DNA of 64,000 nucleotides from Flavobacterium fluvii (GCF_900129545.1 NZ_FQWB01000003.1:62001-126000); one strand, 5' to 3'. Numbered from the stretch's first letter, positions 23,187 to 31,948 are shown. Notes: a model not told the origin generated them from the letters alone. Translations and numbers: made by a program.

Positions 23187-26105
23187 ATGAAATCAATTTC
23201 CAATCAAATATTAGCTTATATTTTAATCTCTTTGAGTGTCGTTTATGTGGCTCGTTATTTTTACAATGTACATACCAGAACTCAATTTGAAACCCAACGG
23301 TTAGAAAAAAATAACGTTCGTACTTGCGAACGTTTAGCTTACTTTGTTGTGAATCCAATATTGCATAACGATAGTATTTCGCTTAAAACAAATATTAATT
23401 TTGAAGCATTGGATGAAAACATTGGTTCGATCCAGATTTTAGATCAAAGCAATCATCTTTATGCGGGAGTAGTAAGCATAAAAGGCAAGACTAATCCAAT
23501 AAATGGTAATCAACCACTTGTTTTAAGACAAGATTCCATTGTCAGGCCAATTTTATACCAAGGAAAAACATTGGGAAAGGTTGTTCTTTATTCCAATAAA
23601 GAACCGTTGCAACAATTTTTAGGGGAATTAAAGCAAATGTTTGTCCTGGAAATATGCGTGATTTTTTTAAGCATTGCCATCCTGCTGTTTTTTGTTTTGA
23701 AAAGGGTTGTCATCAATCCTCTTTCCATATTAAAAAAATGGGTGTCTTCCATTAATACAGACAATAGTATTCCTAAACCCAAATTATTTCACAGTACGGA
23801 AGTTGACACCATAATTGATACTGTTTCTGAACTAACGGATCGCTTGATTTTCACGCTTAAAGAAAATTTAATTCAAAGCAGGCAAATATTCGAAAAGGAA
23901 TCACTTATGTCATCGATAAGCACGAACTTGCCGGAAGGAATGATTTACCGCCTTAGTACCTATGATAATGGTGACCGAAAGTTTACTTATTTAAGCGGTT
24001 CATTCCAAAAAATATACGGACATACTCCCGAAGAAGGGATGAATGATGCCTCACTTATATTTGGTAGGGTTCTAAGGGAAGATATTCCGCTTTTATTGGA
24101 AGCTGAAGCCGAATCCAAAAAAAACCTGTCGACTTATAGATGTGAAGTGAGAATGGTGAATCTAGATGGAACTCGTCGTTTTTCAAGGTTTGTGTCAACA
24201 CCAACGCCCATGGAAGACGGCTCGATTAGCTGGGATGGATTAGAGCTTGATATTACCGATCTGAAAAAAACACAATCCGATTTGCAGCAAAACAAGTTCC
24301 TGTTGGAAAGCATAACCGAAGGATTGCCTGATATTATTTTTGCAAAAGATATTAATGCGCGTTATACATTTGTCAATTCTGCAGTGGCAAATCGTGTCAA
24401 TAAAACTCCAGAAGAGTTTTTGGGGAAAGACAACAGCACTATTTATTCTCCAGAAGAAGCCAAAAAAACATTGGAGAAAGATCTTGAGATTATGGAAACT
24501 GGAGAGATGCAAACTTTTGAAGAAGAGTTGACGACATCTTCAGGGATTGTTACTTTTTTGACCACCAAAGGTCCAATTAAAGATGCACAAGGCAAAACTA
24601 TTGGAATGTTCGGAATTGCCCGAGATATTACCGATCTAAAAAAAGTGCAATCCGATTTACAGCGAAACAAGTTCTTGCTGGAAAGTATAACCGAGGGATT
24701 GCCTGATGTTGTTTTTGCCATGGATCTTGATGGGCGATACCTGTTTGTCAATTCTGCATTGGCAAAGAGTGCCAATAAAAAACCTGAAGAACTTTTAGGG
24801 AAAGATAATCGCGATAATTTTCCTCCAGAAGAAGCCAAAAAAATATTGGAGAAAGATCTTGAAATCATGAAAACAGGCCAGATACAAACTTTTGAAGAAC
24901 AGTTGACCAGGCCTTTCGGAAAAGTTGTTTATTTAACCACTAAAGGTCCAATTAAAGATGCTGAAGGCAAAACGGTTGGAATGTTTGGAATTGCCCGTGA
25001 CATAACAGATCGCAAGATAGGGGAAGAAGCATTGAGGGTTTCCCAAGAAAAATTTGAGTTTGCTTTTAATTCAAGTCCCAATGCCATTTTCATACAAGAT
25101 GAGCAGACTGGAGAAATTCTGGAAACCAATGCGACAAGCTCCAAAATATTTGGTTATAGCCAAGAGGAAATTTTATTTAAAACAACATTGGAACTTAATT
25201 TATATAAAAATCCAAAGTTTCGCGAAAAAGTAATTGAAATCTTGAATGGAAAAGGTTCTATTCGAAATGTGGAAGTGCTTAGTCGTCATAAATCTGGGGC
25301 AGATTTGCATATCGTTTTTAGTGCAGAGCGTCATTATGTTGATCATAAACCTTTCTTGTTTGTCAATATGCAAGATGTTAGCGAACGCAAACAGGTTGAA
25401 TTGGAGCTTCAAAAACTGAATCTGGACAAAGATCGTTTTATCTCTATTCTTGGACACGATTTAAGAAGTCCCGTGAACAATATCTTGCTTCTTCTGGAAC
25501 TTTTGCATGCAGATTTGTCCAATATGGAAATGGAGGAAAGCGAGGAAATTGTCGATTTAGCCTATAAATCGGCAAAAAATACTTCCAAATTATTGGATGA
25601 CGTATTGTTGTGGGCCACGGCACAATCGGGAAAAATGGAGTTCAATTCCCAAATGATTAATTTTAAAACCGATTGTTTGAATGTTGTTGAATTAATGCAA
25701 GCCAATGCCAATGCCAAAAATATCACGATTGAATTGCATTGCGAGGATTCATTGGAAGTTTATGTAGATAAAAATATGCTCGATACAGTGTTGCGAAATT
25801 TGATTTCGAATGCAATAAAGTTTACTCATACTGGCGGAAAAATTACTCTTTCGGCCGAAAAAACTACTCAGGAAGTCGTGATTTCCGTTGCAGACAATGG
25901 TGTGGGAATTGAGCCCAAAGATGTCGGAAAGATATTTGATAAAGCACAAATGTTTACTTCAATTGGAACCAATGCCGAAAAAGGAACCGGTTTTGGTTTG
26001 AAACTTTGTCAGGAATTTGTCGAAAAGCATAATGGAAAAATTTGGGTAGAAAGCGAAGTAGGCAAAGGAACTTGCTTTTATTTTTCATTGCCCAATGCAG
26101 TTTAA
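23187..26105 (+). CDS. Multi-PAS sensor histidine kinase
   Basis: A 972-residue membrane kinase. Two hydrophobic segments (about 8-24 and 150-172) bracket a periplasmic sensor region. PAS domains follow: one near 240-355, two nearly identical tandem ones at 358-482 and 483-607, and a fourth near 612-735. The kinase core has HisKA with LGHDLRSPVNN (His757) and HATPase_c with NLISNAIKFTH, DNGVGI and GTGFGLKLC. No receiver domain is fused and no response regulator gene adjoins. The ligand is unknown. It lies directly upstream of the modE-like gene and directly downstream of its decayed copy. Confidence 0.92.
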   Translation: MKSISNQILAYILISLSVVYVARYFYNVHTRTQFETQRLEKNNVRTCERLAYFVVNPILHNDSISLKTNINFEALDENIGSIQILDQSNHLYAGVVSIKGKTNPINGNQPLVLRQDSIVRPILYQGKTLGKVVLYSNKEPLQQFLGELKQMFVLEICVIFLSIAILLFFVLKRVVINPLSILKKWVSSINTDNSIPKPKLFHSTEVDTIIDTVSELTDRLIFTLKENLIQSRQIFEKESLMSSISTNLPEGMIYRLSTYDNGDRKFTYLSGSFQKIYGHTPEEGMNDASLIFGRVLREDIPLLLEAEAESKKNLSTYRCEVRMVNLDGTRRFSRFVSTPTPMEDGSISWDGLELDITDLKKTQSDLQQNKFLLESITEGLPDIIFAKDINARYTFVNSAVANRVNKTPEEFLGKDNSTIYSPEEAKKTLEKDLEIMETGEMQTFEEELTTSSGIVTFLTTKGPIKDAQGKTIGMFGIARDITDLKKVQSDLQRNKFLLESITEGLPDVVFAMDLDGRYLFVNSALAKSANKKPEELLGKDNRDNFPPEEAKKILEKDLEIMKTGQIQTFEEQLTRPFGKVVYLTTKGPIKDAEGKTVGMFGIARDITDRKIGEEALRVSQEKFEFAFNSSPNAIFIQDEQTGEILETNATSSKIFGYSQEEILFKTTLELNLYKNPKFREKVIEILNGKGSIRNVEVLSRHKSGADLHIVFSAERHYVDHKPFLFVNMQDVSERKQVELELQKLNLDKDRFISILGHDLRSPVNNILLLLELLHADLSNMEMEESEEIVDLAYKSAKNTSKLLDDVLLWATAQSGKMEFNSQMINFKTDCLNVVELMQANANAKNITIELHCEDSLEVYVDKNMLDTVLRNLISNAIKFTHTGGKITLSAEKTTQEVVISVADNGVGIEPKDVGKIFDKAQMFTSIGTNAEKGTGFGLKLCQEFVEKHNGKIWVESEVGKGTCFYFSLPNAV
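24258..25007 (+). repeat. 375-bp tandem duplication inside the kinase gene
   Basis: Units at 24258-24632 and 24633-25007 are each exactly 375 bases (125 codons). Each encodes a PAS domain with the same linker (SDLQ, NKFLLESITEGLPD at the start, GMFGIARDIT at the end). Sequence similarity is high at both DNA and protein level, so the duplication is fairly recent. Confidence 0.9.
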
Positions 26106-26176
26106 CAGTTTGTGTTTTCTGAATATAAGGTACATTCCGACTCGAAATTGCAATAAAGAACTTCTAATAAATCTGC

Positions 26177-26194
26177 AGGGTCACGCCCAAAATA
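26177..26194. repeat. Fragment of repeat D tail
   Basis: CTGCAGGGTCACGCCCAA repeats the sequence that follows the hairpin at 18629-18709. It lies in the gap between the kinase and the modE-like gene. No hairpin remains. Confidence 0.55.
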
Positions 26195-26245
26195 GTATTT
26201 TCTAACAAAAATATCGTTAATTCTCTTTTCTGTAAAAAAGGCTTT

Positions 26246-26269
26246 CGTTATATTTGCAAAAGTATAACG
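26246..26269. promoter_or_regulatory. ModE-like operator laid over the modE promoter
   Basis: CGTTATA and TATAACG are perfect 7-base arms around ten bases, 24 bp in all. The published ModE box (CGnTATATA, six bases, TATATnnCG) has the same overall length and the same CG-TATA ends. The -7 box TATATTTG (26249-26256) lies inside the operator, so bound ModE should block transcription. The modE-like TTG start is 12 bases further on. Confidence 0.65.
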
Positions 26270-26281
26270 AAATTATTTCCA

Positions 26282-26611
26282 TTGAGAATCAAAAGTAAAA
26301 TTTGGATTGAAACCGAGGAAGGCATCATTATTAGTGACGGTCGCATTCAATTATTGAAATTAATTGAAGCGACGGGTTCATTGAATAAAGCGGCCAAAGA
26401 AATGAATATTTCCTATCAGAAAGCCTGGAAACTGGTTGATGCATCGAATAAAGCCTCGAAAGAACCGCTTGTAGCCACTCAAATTGGAGGAAACAAAGGA
26501 GGAGGCACGGTTTTGACTCCGTATGGAAAATCGTTAATCGAATCTTTTGAGGCAATCAATTCTTCCTGCTGGGAATTTTTGGACGCCGAACTTAAAAAAT
26601 ACGCATTATGA
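26282..26611 (+). CDS. ModE-like regulator, DNA-binding domain only
   Basis: A 109-residue winged-helix protein of the ModE N-terminal type, with GRIQLLKLIEATGSLNKAAKEM, ISYQKAWKLVDASN and the GGNKGGGTVLTPYG turn. The molybdate-binding MOP/TOBE domains of E. coli ModE (262 residues) are absent, as in many short ModE relatives; how molybdenum would be sensed is then open. The start is TTG, as no in-frame ATG lies between it and the operator. Its ATGA end overlaps the transporter gene by four bases, opening a seven- or eight-gene cofactor operon. Confidence 0.88.
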   Translation: MRIKSKIWIETEEGIIISDGRIQLLKLIEATGSLNKAAKEMNISYQKAWKLVDASNKASKEPLVATQIGGNKGGGTVLTPYGKSLIESFEAINSSCWEFLDAELKKYAL

Positions 26612-27357
26612 CCGTTTCAGATTTGTTAGGAATGCCTTTGTTGTTGCTGTTGCTACCCATAGTGGCGTTCTTGTATGCGAGTGTCGGACACGGCGGAGCC
26701 AGCGGTTATTTGGCATTGATGAGTGCATTTTCCTTCCCGATGACATATATGAAACCAACGGCTTTGGTGTTGAATATCTTGGTTTCATCGGTTTCTTTTT
26801 ACTTTTATTACAGGGAGAAAAATTTCAAATGGAACTTGTTTTATCCTTTTGCATTGACTTCAATTCCGTTTTCGTTTGTGGGCGGTTATTTGAAAATTGA
26901 CGCTTATTATTATAAAATTATTTTGGCCACTGTTTTGGTTTTTGCCGTATTGCGATTGCTGGGATTTTTTGGCAAAGAAAAAAATACGCTTAACGAAATT
27001 AACCTGCCGTTGGCATTAGGATTTGGAGCTTTAATAGGTTTTTTGTCCGGTTTGTTGGGCATCGGCGGAGGCATTATTTTGAGCCCTGTTTTACTGTTGT
27101 TCGGTTGGGCAACGATGAAACAAGCGGCTGCAGTGTCGGCCTTGTTTATTTTGACCAACTCGATATCAGGTCTTTTTGGATTCGTTTCACAAGGCGGAAC
27201 ACTTCCTGAATCTTCGTTGGTTTTGATTGGAGTCGTTTTTATCGGCGGATTATTGGGCGCATATTACGGAAGTACAAAGTTTAATTCGAAGTCGTTGCGT
27301 TACGTTTTGTCGGCGGTTATCGGAATTGCAATAGTTAAATTATATACCACAGCATAA
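26608..27357 (+). CDS. TSUP (TauE/SafE) family membrane transporter
   Basis: A 249-residue integral membrane protein with about eight helices and the family's signature segments ASVGHGGASGYLALMS (residues 24-39) and GFLSGLLGIGGGIILSPVLLL (near 140-160). TSUP members export or import sulfite, sulfonates or other small anions. It is translationally coupled both to modE (four-base overlap) and to mobA (stop and start share a base), which suggests a role tied to molybdenum cofactor, perhaps oxyanion or sulfur supply. No modABC genes are present in the window. Confidence 0.88.
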   Translation: MTVSDLLGMPLLLLLLPIVAFLYASVGHGGASGYLALMSAFSFPMTYMKPTALVLNILVSSVSFYFYYREKNFKWNLFYPFALTSIPFSFVGGYLKIDAYYYKIILATVLVFAVLRLLGFFGKEKNTLNEINLPLALGFGALIGFLSGLLGIGGGIILSPVLLLFGWATMKQAAAVSALFILTNSISGLFGFVSQGGTLPESSLVLIGVVFIGGLLGAYYGSTKFNSKSLRYVLSAVIGIAIVKLYTTA

Positions 27358-27923
27358 TGGAAAATTTCACGGGAATTATTTTGGCAGGCGGAAAAAGCCA
27401 ACGTATGGGAACCGATAAAGGTTTGTTGCCACTGAACGGAAAACCGTTTATAAAACATATTTATGAGGCAATGAAACCGATTTTTGGAGACAATATTGTG
27501 GTGGTTTCCTCGAATGCGGCTTACGATGCTTTTGGATACAATCGCATTGAAGATTTAATTTCAGATAAAGGTCCTGTGGGTGGTTTGTACACGGCTTTGA
27601 AACAGTCAAAAACCAAATTTAATTTGGTGCTGAGTGTCGATGTGCCTTTGATTACAACAGAATTGGTGAAATGGTTGGTGGATAATCACGATGATGGTTA
27701 TTTGGTCACACAAGTTCAGGTTGGTGATAAAGTGAGTCCATTGGTGGCCGTTTATGATCGTGCTTTAAGAACTCTTTTAGGTGAGCATATGGCAGGAAAC
27801 CAATTGAAATTGCGTGATGTTATTGCCGAAGTGAATCCTCAGACGTTGATTATTCCTGAAAAATGGGAAAAACAACTGCAAAATATTAACACCGAAGAAG
27901 ATTATAAAAAAATACAAAAATGA
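27357..27923 (+). CDS. mobA: Molybdenum cofactor guanylyltransferase
   Basis: MobA transfers GMP to the molybdenum cofactor to give the dinucleotide form used by DMSO-reductase-family enzymes. The 188 residues open with the nucleotidyltransferase signature ILAGGKSQRMGTDKGLL (9-25) and include GPVGGLYTAL and LVLSVDVPLI, the metal-binding Asp motif. It overlaps the preceding transporter gene by one base and moaD by four. Its presence predicts at least one bis-MGD enzyme elsewhere in the genome. Confidence 0.92.
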   Translation: MENFTGIILAGGKSQRMGTDKGLLPLNGKPFIKHIYEAMKPIFGDNIVVVSSNAAYDAFGYNRIEDLISDKGPVGGLYTALKQSKTKFNLVLSVDVPLITTELVKWLVDNHDDGYLVTQVQVGDKVSPLVAVYDRALRTLLGEHMAGNQLKLRDVIAEVNPQTLIIPEKWEKQLQNINTEEDYKKIQK

Positions 27924-28162
27924 TTATTACCCTTAAATATTTTGGTTTACTCGTTGATATTACCCAGAAGAAAGAGGAGGTTTTTCGTTTGGATGAAAGT
28001 AAAGTATCGGTCTCTTTTTTGAAATCAAAAATGGAAACCGCTTACGAAGAACTGAAAAACACCAACTATTCCATTGCGATAAACCAATCGATGAGTAGCT
28101 TGGATTACACTATAAAAGATCAGGATGTGGTTGCTTTTTTACCTCCATTTGCTGGAGGATAA
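27920..28162 (+). CDS. moaD: Molybdopterin synthase sulfur carrier subunit
   Basis: MoaD is a ubiquitin-fold protein that carries sulfur as a C-terminal thiocarboxylate. The 80-residue product ends in the essential Gly-Gly (FAGG), preceded by QDVVAFLPP, the usual MoaD tail. It overlaps mobA (ATGA) and is followed 41 bases later by moeB, which adenylates this tail. Cytoplasmic. Confidence 0.93.
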   Translation: MIITLKYFGLLVDITQKKEEVFRLDESKVSVSFLKSKMETAYEELKNTNYSIAINQSMSSLDYTIKDQDVVAFLPPFAGG

Positions 28163-28203
28163 AAATTTAGATTTCAGAATGCAGAATTGATGAAACAGTA
28201 AAA

Positions 28204-29271
28204 ATGATTAACAAAACTAGATATTCCAGACAAATTGCCCTTGATGAAATAGGGGAATCCGGTCAGCTAAAATTACAAAATGCGAGCGTTTTGGTAATTG
28301 GAGCGGGTGGTTTGGGTTGTCCTGTTTTGCAAAATTTGGCAGCCGCAGGAGTAGGAACCATCGGAATTGTTGATGGAGATGTGGTAGAGGAAACCAATTT
28401 GCATCGTCAATTGCTGTATACTTTGAAAGACTGCGGAAACAGCAAAGCGGAAACAGCCAAAAAAGCGATTTTGGAACTGAATCCAGAGATAAATGTAAAT
28501 GTGTTTCCTGAATTTTTTAGTACTCAAAATGCTTTTGAAATTGTTTTCGATTACCAAATTATTGTCGATTGTACCGATACGCTTGCCGTTCGTTATTTGA
28601 TAAATGATGTGGCTGTAGTCAAAAAGATTCCGGTAGTTTATGCTTCGATTTACAAATTTGAAGGACAGCTTTCGGTTTTCAATTATAAAAACGGTCCAAG
28701 TTATCGTTGTTTGTTTCCAGAGCAAGAAAGTTTGGAAACGGTTCCCAATTGTGTGGAATCCGGAGTTTTGGGAGTATTGCCGAACACACTCGGTATCTTA
28801 CAAGCCACCGAAGTTTTGAAAATAATTTTAGAAATTGGAGAAGTTTTGTCAGGTAAATTATTGATTTATGATGCGCTTCATTTTCAAACGCAAATCATTG
28901 ATTTCACCAAGAATCCAAAAGCGATTGAAAAAGGGTTTATAAACGGAAGTCTGCTTTTGAACAGTAAAAAAACAAAAGAGGATTTAAGTCCCGAAGCGTT
29001 TTTAGAAAAATGCAATCAGTCGGGAATGGTTGTTATTGACGTTCGGGAATTGAATGAAATGCCTGAATTTAAAAGAGAAAATGTGATTCAGATTCCGTTG
29101 AGTGAATTGGAAGAATACAGTAAGAAATTAGATAAAAATCAGGAAATTGTTGTGTTTTGTCAAACAGGGCAACGCAGTATGGCTGCTATGAGATATCTTC
29201 AAAAATCGGGGTTTGTTGGCGTTTTCCATTTAGGAAGAGGCATTGAATCTTTGAAAAATCAAATACAATAA
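28204..29271 (+). CDS. moeB: MoaD adenylyltransferase with C-terminal rhodanese domain
   Basis: This 355-residue E1-like enzyme activates the MoaD C-terminus. The nucleotide loop is VIGAGGLGCPVLQNLAAAG (31-49), followed by DGDVVEETNLHRQ, and the crossover-loop Cys is in VPNCVESGVLG. The C-terminal 100 residues are a rhodanese domain with active-site CQTGQRS, giving a combined adenylation and sulfur transfer enzyme. The two CxxC zinc pairs of E. coli MoeB are not kept: the first reads SYRC and the second is missing. It lies between moaD and moaE. Confidence 0.9.
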   Translation: MINKTRYSRQIALDEIGESGQLKLQNASVLVIGAGGLGCPVLQNLAAAGVGTIGIVDGDVVEETNLHRQLLYTLKDCGNSKAETAKKAILELNPEINVNVFPEFFSTQNAFEIVFDYQIIVDCTDTLAVRYLINDVAVVKKIPVVYASIYKFEGQLSVFNYKNGPSYRCLFPEQESLETVPNCVESGVLGVLPNTLGILQATEVLKIILEIGEVLSGKLLIYDALHFQTQIIDFTKNPKAIEKGFINGSLLLNSKKTKEDLSPEAFLEKCNQSGMVVIDVRELNEMPEFKRENVIQIPLSELEEYSKKLDKNQEIVVFCQTGQRSMAAMRYLQKSGFVGVFHLGRGIESLKNQIQ

Positions 29272-29293
29272 AAACAATAGAAGGGCGGTTTGT

Positions 29294-29426
29294 TTTAGCC
29301 ACGAATTCACTAATTGTTAATGAAATAAAAATACTGTACAATTTCACAAATTTTAAATTGACTTTTAAGATTAGTGAAATCAAAATAAAATAGATAAAGA
29401 AAGTAATTCGTGAATTCGTGGCTTAA
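29294..29426. repeat. Interspersed palindromic repeat C
   Basis: The ends are inverted: TTTAGCCACGAATTCAC at the left and GTGAATTCGTGGCTTAAA at the right, with AT-rich DNA between. It fills most of the 200-base gap between moeB and moaE, so it interrupts an otherwise compact operon. Confidence 0.7.
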
Positions 29427-29471
29427 AAATGAGTTTGATGTAAAGAGCGGATGATCTAAAAAAAATAGAAT

Positions 29472-29915
29472 ATGTCAGATAAACCAAAGAAAAGTTCTTT
29501 TATTCAAGGACAAATAACATCGGAATTCATAGGGAATTCCATTGCCAAACACCAAAGTAAAACGGCGATTGGTGCGCATAATATCTTTTTGGGTCAGGTT
29601 CGCGCCGATGTTATCGACGGAAAAACGGTGGCAGCCATCGAATATACCGCTTACGAAGAAATGGCAGAACAAAGTTTATATGAAATCCGTGAGTCGGCTT
29701 TCGCCAAATATGATTTGACTTGTCTGCACATTTACCACAGTTTAGGCTTGGTAAAAACAGGCGAGATTTGTTTGTTCGTTTTTGTGTCGGCACCAAGACG
29801 CAAAGTGGTTTATGAAGCGTTAGAGTTTTTGGTGGAAGCCATCAAGGAAAAAGCACCCGTTTTTGGAAAAGAAATATTTGAAGACGAATCGTATACCTGG
29901 AAAAAAAATACATAA
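29472..29915 (+). CDS. moaE: Molybdopterin synthase catalytic subunit
   Basis: MoaE with MoaD converts cyclic pyranopterin monophosphate to molybdopterin. The 147-residue protein shows GAHNIFLGQVRADVIDG, EYTAYEEMAEQ, HIYHSLGLVKTGEICLFVFVSAPRR and the active-site KEKAPVFGKEIFED with its catalytic lysines. Length and order are normal for the family. Confidence 0.94.
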   Translation: MSDKPKKSSFIQGQITSEFIGNSIAKHQSKTAIGAHNIFLGQVRADVIDGKTVAAIEYTAYEEMAEQSLYEIRESAFAKYDLTCLHIYHSLGLVKTGEICLFVFVSAPRRKVVYEALEFLVEAIKEKAPVFGKEIFEDESYTWKKNT

Positions 29916-29920
29916 AAAAA

Positions 29921-30024
29921 TGGCACGCGGATGACGCAGATTTAAGTGAATTTTTTTGAAATTTTGAAATATTTATTAAGAGTATCAGTGTAAATCTGTT
30001 CAAATCTGCGTCATCTGCGTGTCA
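29921..30024. repeat. Interspersed repeat B, copy 3
   Basis: TGGCACGCGGATGACGCAGA at the left and CTGCGTCATCTGCGTGTC at the right are inverted ends of the repeat family seen at 14741 and 16821, with a different AT-rich core. It occupies the whole moaE to moaCB gap. A GTG at 30019 that would extend moaCB lies in this repeat, which argues for the later ATG. Confidence 0.7.
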
Positions 30025-30036
30025 AAAAATATAACT

Positions 30037-30951
30037 ATGGTAGATATAACACATAAAATAATTACCCAACGCACTGCAACGGCTCAGGCTATTGTAAAAG
30101 TGGGTTCGCCGGCAACGATGCAGGCCATTTTAAACAATACCGTTCCAAAAGGAAACGTATTAGAAGTATCGAGAACAGCAGGATTATTTGCCGTAAAAAA
30201 CACTTCGAATTCTATTCCGGATTGTCATCCAATGCCAATTGAGTTTACAGGAATTCAATTTGAATTACTCGAAGATTCGGTTTTAATTGAAGTTACCGTA
30301 AAAGCCATTTACAGAACCGGCGTTGAGGTAGAAGCCATGCACGGCGCATCAATTGTAGCTTTGACGATGTACGATATGCTGAAACCCATCGATAAACAAG
30401 TAGAGATCTCGACCATAAAATTATTGCATAAAAAAGGAGGGAAGTCAGATTTTGGAGTAAAAGAAAAAATGGATTTATCGGTTGCTGTAATGGTTTGTTC
30501 CGATTCTGTAGCTTCTGGAAAAAAAGAAGACAGAGCAGGAAAAGTAATCACCGAAAAAATAAAAAATCTAGGATTAAGCGTATCGAGTTATACGGTAATT
30601 CCTGATGAGGTAAGCGATATTCAAGAGACGATAAATAAATTTTGTGAGAACAAAAAAGATTTAATCATCATCACGGGAGGAACGGGTTTATCGAATAGAG
30701 ATGTGACTCCGGAAGCGGTTATTCCATTGTTGGATCGTCGCATTCCCGGAATTGAAGAAGCGATTCGTTCCTATGGTCAGGACAGAACGCCTTATGCGAT
30801 GTTGTCACGATCTGTGGTCGGTTTCAAAGGAAATACTTTGATTATGGCTTTGCCGGGTTCAACGGCAGGCGCAAGCGAATCGATGGACGCTGTTTTTCCA
30901 TCGATATTACATTTATTCAAAATACTAAATGGTTTCAACCACGGAAAATAA
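30037..30951 (+). CDS. moaCB: Bifunctional MoaC-MoaB fusion
   Basis: The 304-residue protein (ATG at 30037) joins two cofactor enzymes. Residues 1-145 are MoaC (MVDITHKIITQRTATA, CHPMPIEFTG, VEAMHGASIVALTMYDMLK, HKKGGKSDF), which with MoaA forms cyclic pyranopterin monophosphate. From about residue 150 on lies a MoaB/MogA domain (VMVCSDSVASGKKEDRAG, LIIITGGTGLSNRDVTPEA, ALPGSTAGASESM), which adenylates molybdopterin. The fusion is known in Bacteroidetes. Its end overlaps the longest moaA frame by 23 bases. Confidence 0.93.
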   Translation: MVDITHKIITQRTATAQAIVKVGSPATMQAILNNTVPKGNVLEVSRTAGLFAVKNTSNSIPDCHPMPIEFTGIQFELLEDSVLIEVTVKAIYRTGVEVEAMHGASIVALTMYDMLKPIDKQVEISTIKLLHKKGGKSDFGVKEKMDLSVAVMVCSDSVASGKKEDRAGKVITEKIKNLGLSVSSYTVIPDEVSDIQETINKFCENKKDLIIITGGTGLSNRDVTPEAVIPLLDRRIPGIEEAIRSYGQDRTPYAMLSRSVVGFKGNTLIMALPGSTAGASESMDAVFPSILHLFKILNGFNHGK

Positions 30952-31948
30952 AACAATTCAAATGCAGGATACTCACGGCAGAGGACACAATTACTTGCGT
31001 ATTTCGATTACGGAACACTGTAATCTGAGATGTACCTATTGTATGCCCGCCGAGGGAATTGCGCTCACGCCAAGAGCGCATCTGATGACTGCAGATGAAA
31101 TTGTGACTATTGCCCAAACTTTTGTCAATCTCGGTGTAACCAAAATTCGATTAACTGGAGGAGAACCTTTGGTACGAAGAGATGCCAAACAAATCATTCA
31201 ACGATTAGGAAAATTAGGCGTTGAACTGACTTTGACCACCAACGGTATTTTGGTTCACGAATTTATAGATACTTTTAAAGAAGCCGGAATTACGACTTTG
31301 AATGTGAGTATTGATAGTTTGCAAAAGGATAAATTCAATACGATTACCCGTAGAAATTATTTCGATAAACTATGGGAGAATCTAGATTTGCTTGATGCCA
31401 ATGGGTTTCAGGTAAAACTAAATGTGGTTATGATTAAAGGTTTTAATGATAATGAAATTATCGATTTTATCGAAATGACCAAAGACCGAAACCTCCAAAT
31501 TCGGTTCATAGAATTTATGCCTTTTGACGGCAACCAATGGAATAAGGAAAAACTAGTTTCCTATGCTGAAATTATGGAGCAAGTAGAAAGTTTTTATTCC
31601 AATGAAAATGTAAAACGCATTCAGGATAAACCCAACGATACGGCTAAAAACCATAAAATAGAGTCTTACAGAGGAAGTTTTTCGGTGATTAGTTCGGTTA
31701 CCAATCCGTTTTGCAGTACGTGTAATCGTATCCGTTTAACAGCTGATGGGAAACTGAAAAACTGTTTGTTTTCCAATTCAGAAACTTCTTTGTTGGATAC
31801 TTTAAGAGCAGGCGAATCCATTGAGCCACTCATATTTCAAAATATAAAATCCAAACACGCCATGAGAGGCGGAATGGATGACGATGCCAAATTTCAAAAC
31901 CCGGAATTGTTTTCTCAAAATAGAAGCATGATTAAGATTGGGGGGTGA
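30929..31948 (+). CDS. moaA: GTP 3',8-cyclase (radical SAM)
   Basis: MoaA makes 3',8-cyclo-GTP, the first step of cofactor synthesis. The 339 residues have the N-terminal cluster site CNLRCTYCMP, the SAM-binding LTGGEPL, the C-terminal cluster Cys residues in NPFCSTCNRIRL and KNCLFS, and the required C-terminal Gly-Gly (IKIGG). The start may be the ATG at 30929, inside moaCB, or the ATG at 30962, which lies just before the conserved DTHGRGHNYLRIS; I keep the longer one with caution. It ends the cofactor cluster. Confidence 0.95.
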   Translation: MVSTTENKTIQMQDTHGRGHNYLRISITEHCNLRCTYCMPAEGIALTPRAHLMTADEIVTIAQTFVNLGVTKIRLTGGEPLVRRDAKQIIQRLGKLGVELTLTTNGILVHEFIDTFKEAGITTLNVSIDSLQKDKFNTITRRNYFDKLWENLDLLDANGFQVKLNVVMIKGFNDNEIIDFIEMTKDRNLQIRFIEFMPFDGNQWNKEKLVSYAEIMEQVESFYSNENVKRIQDKPNDTAKNHKIESYRGSFSVISSVTNPFCSTCNRIRLTADGKLKNCLFSNSETSLLDTLRAGESIEPLIFQNIKSKHAMRGGMDDDAKFQNPELFSQNRSMIKIGG

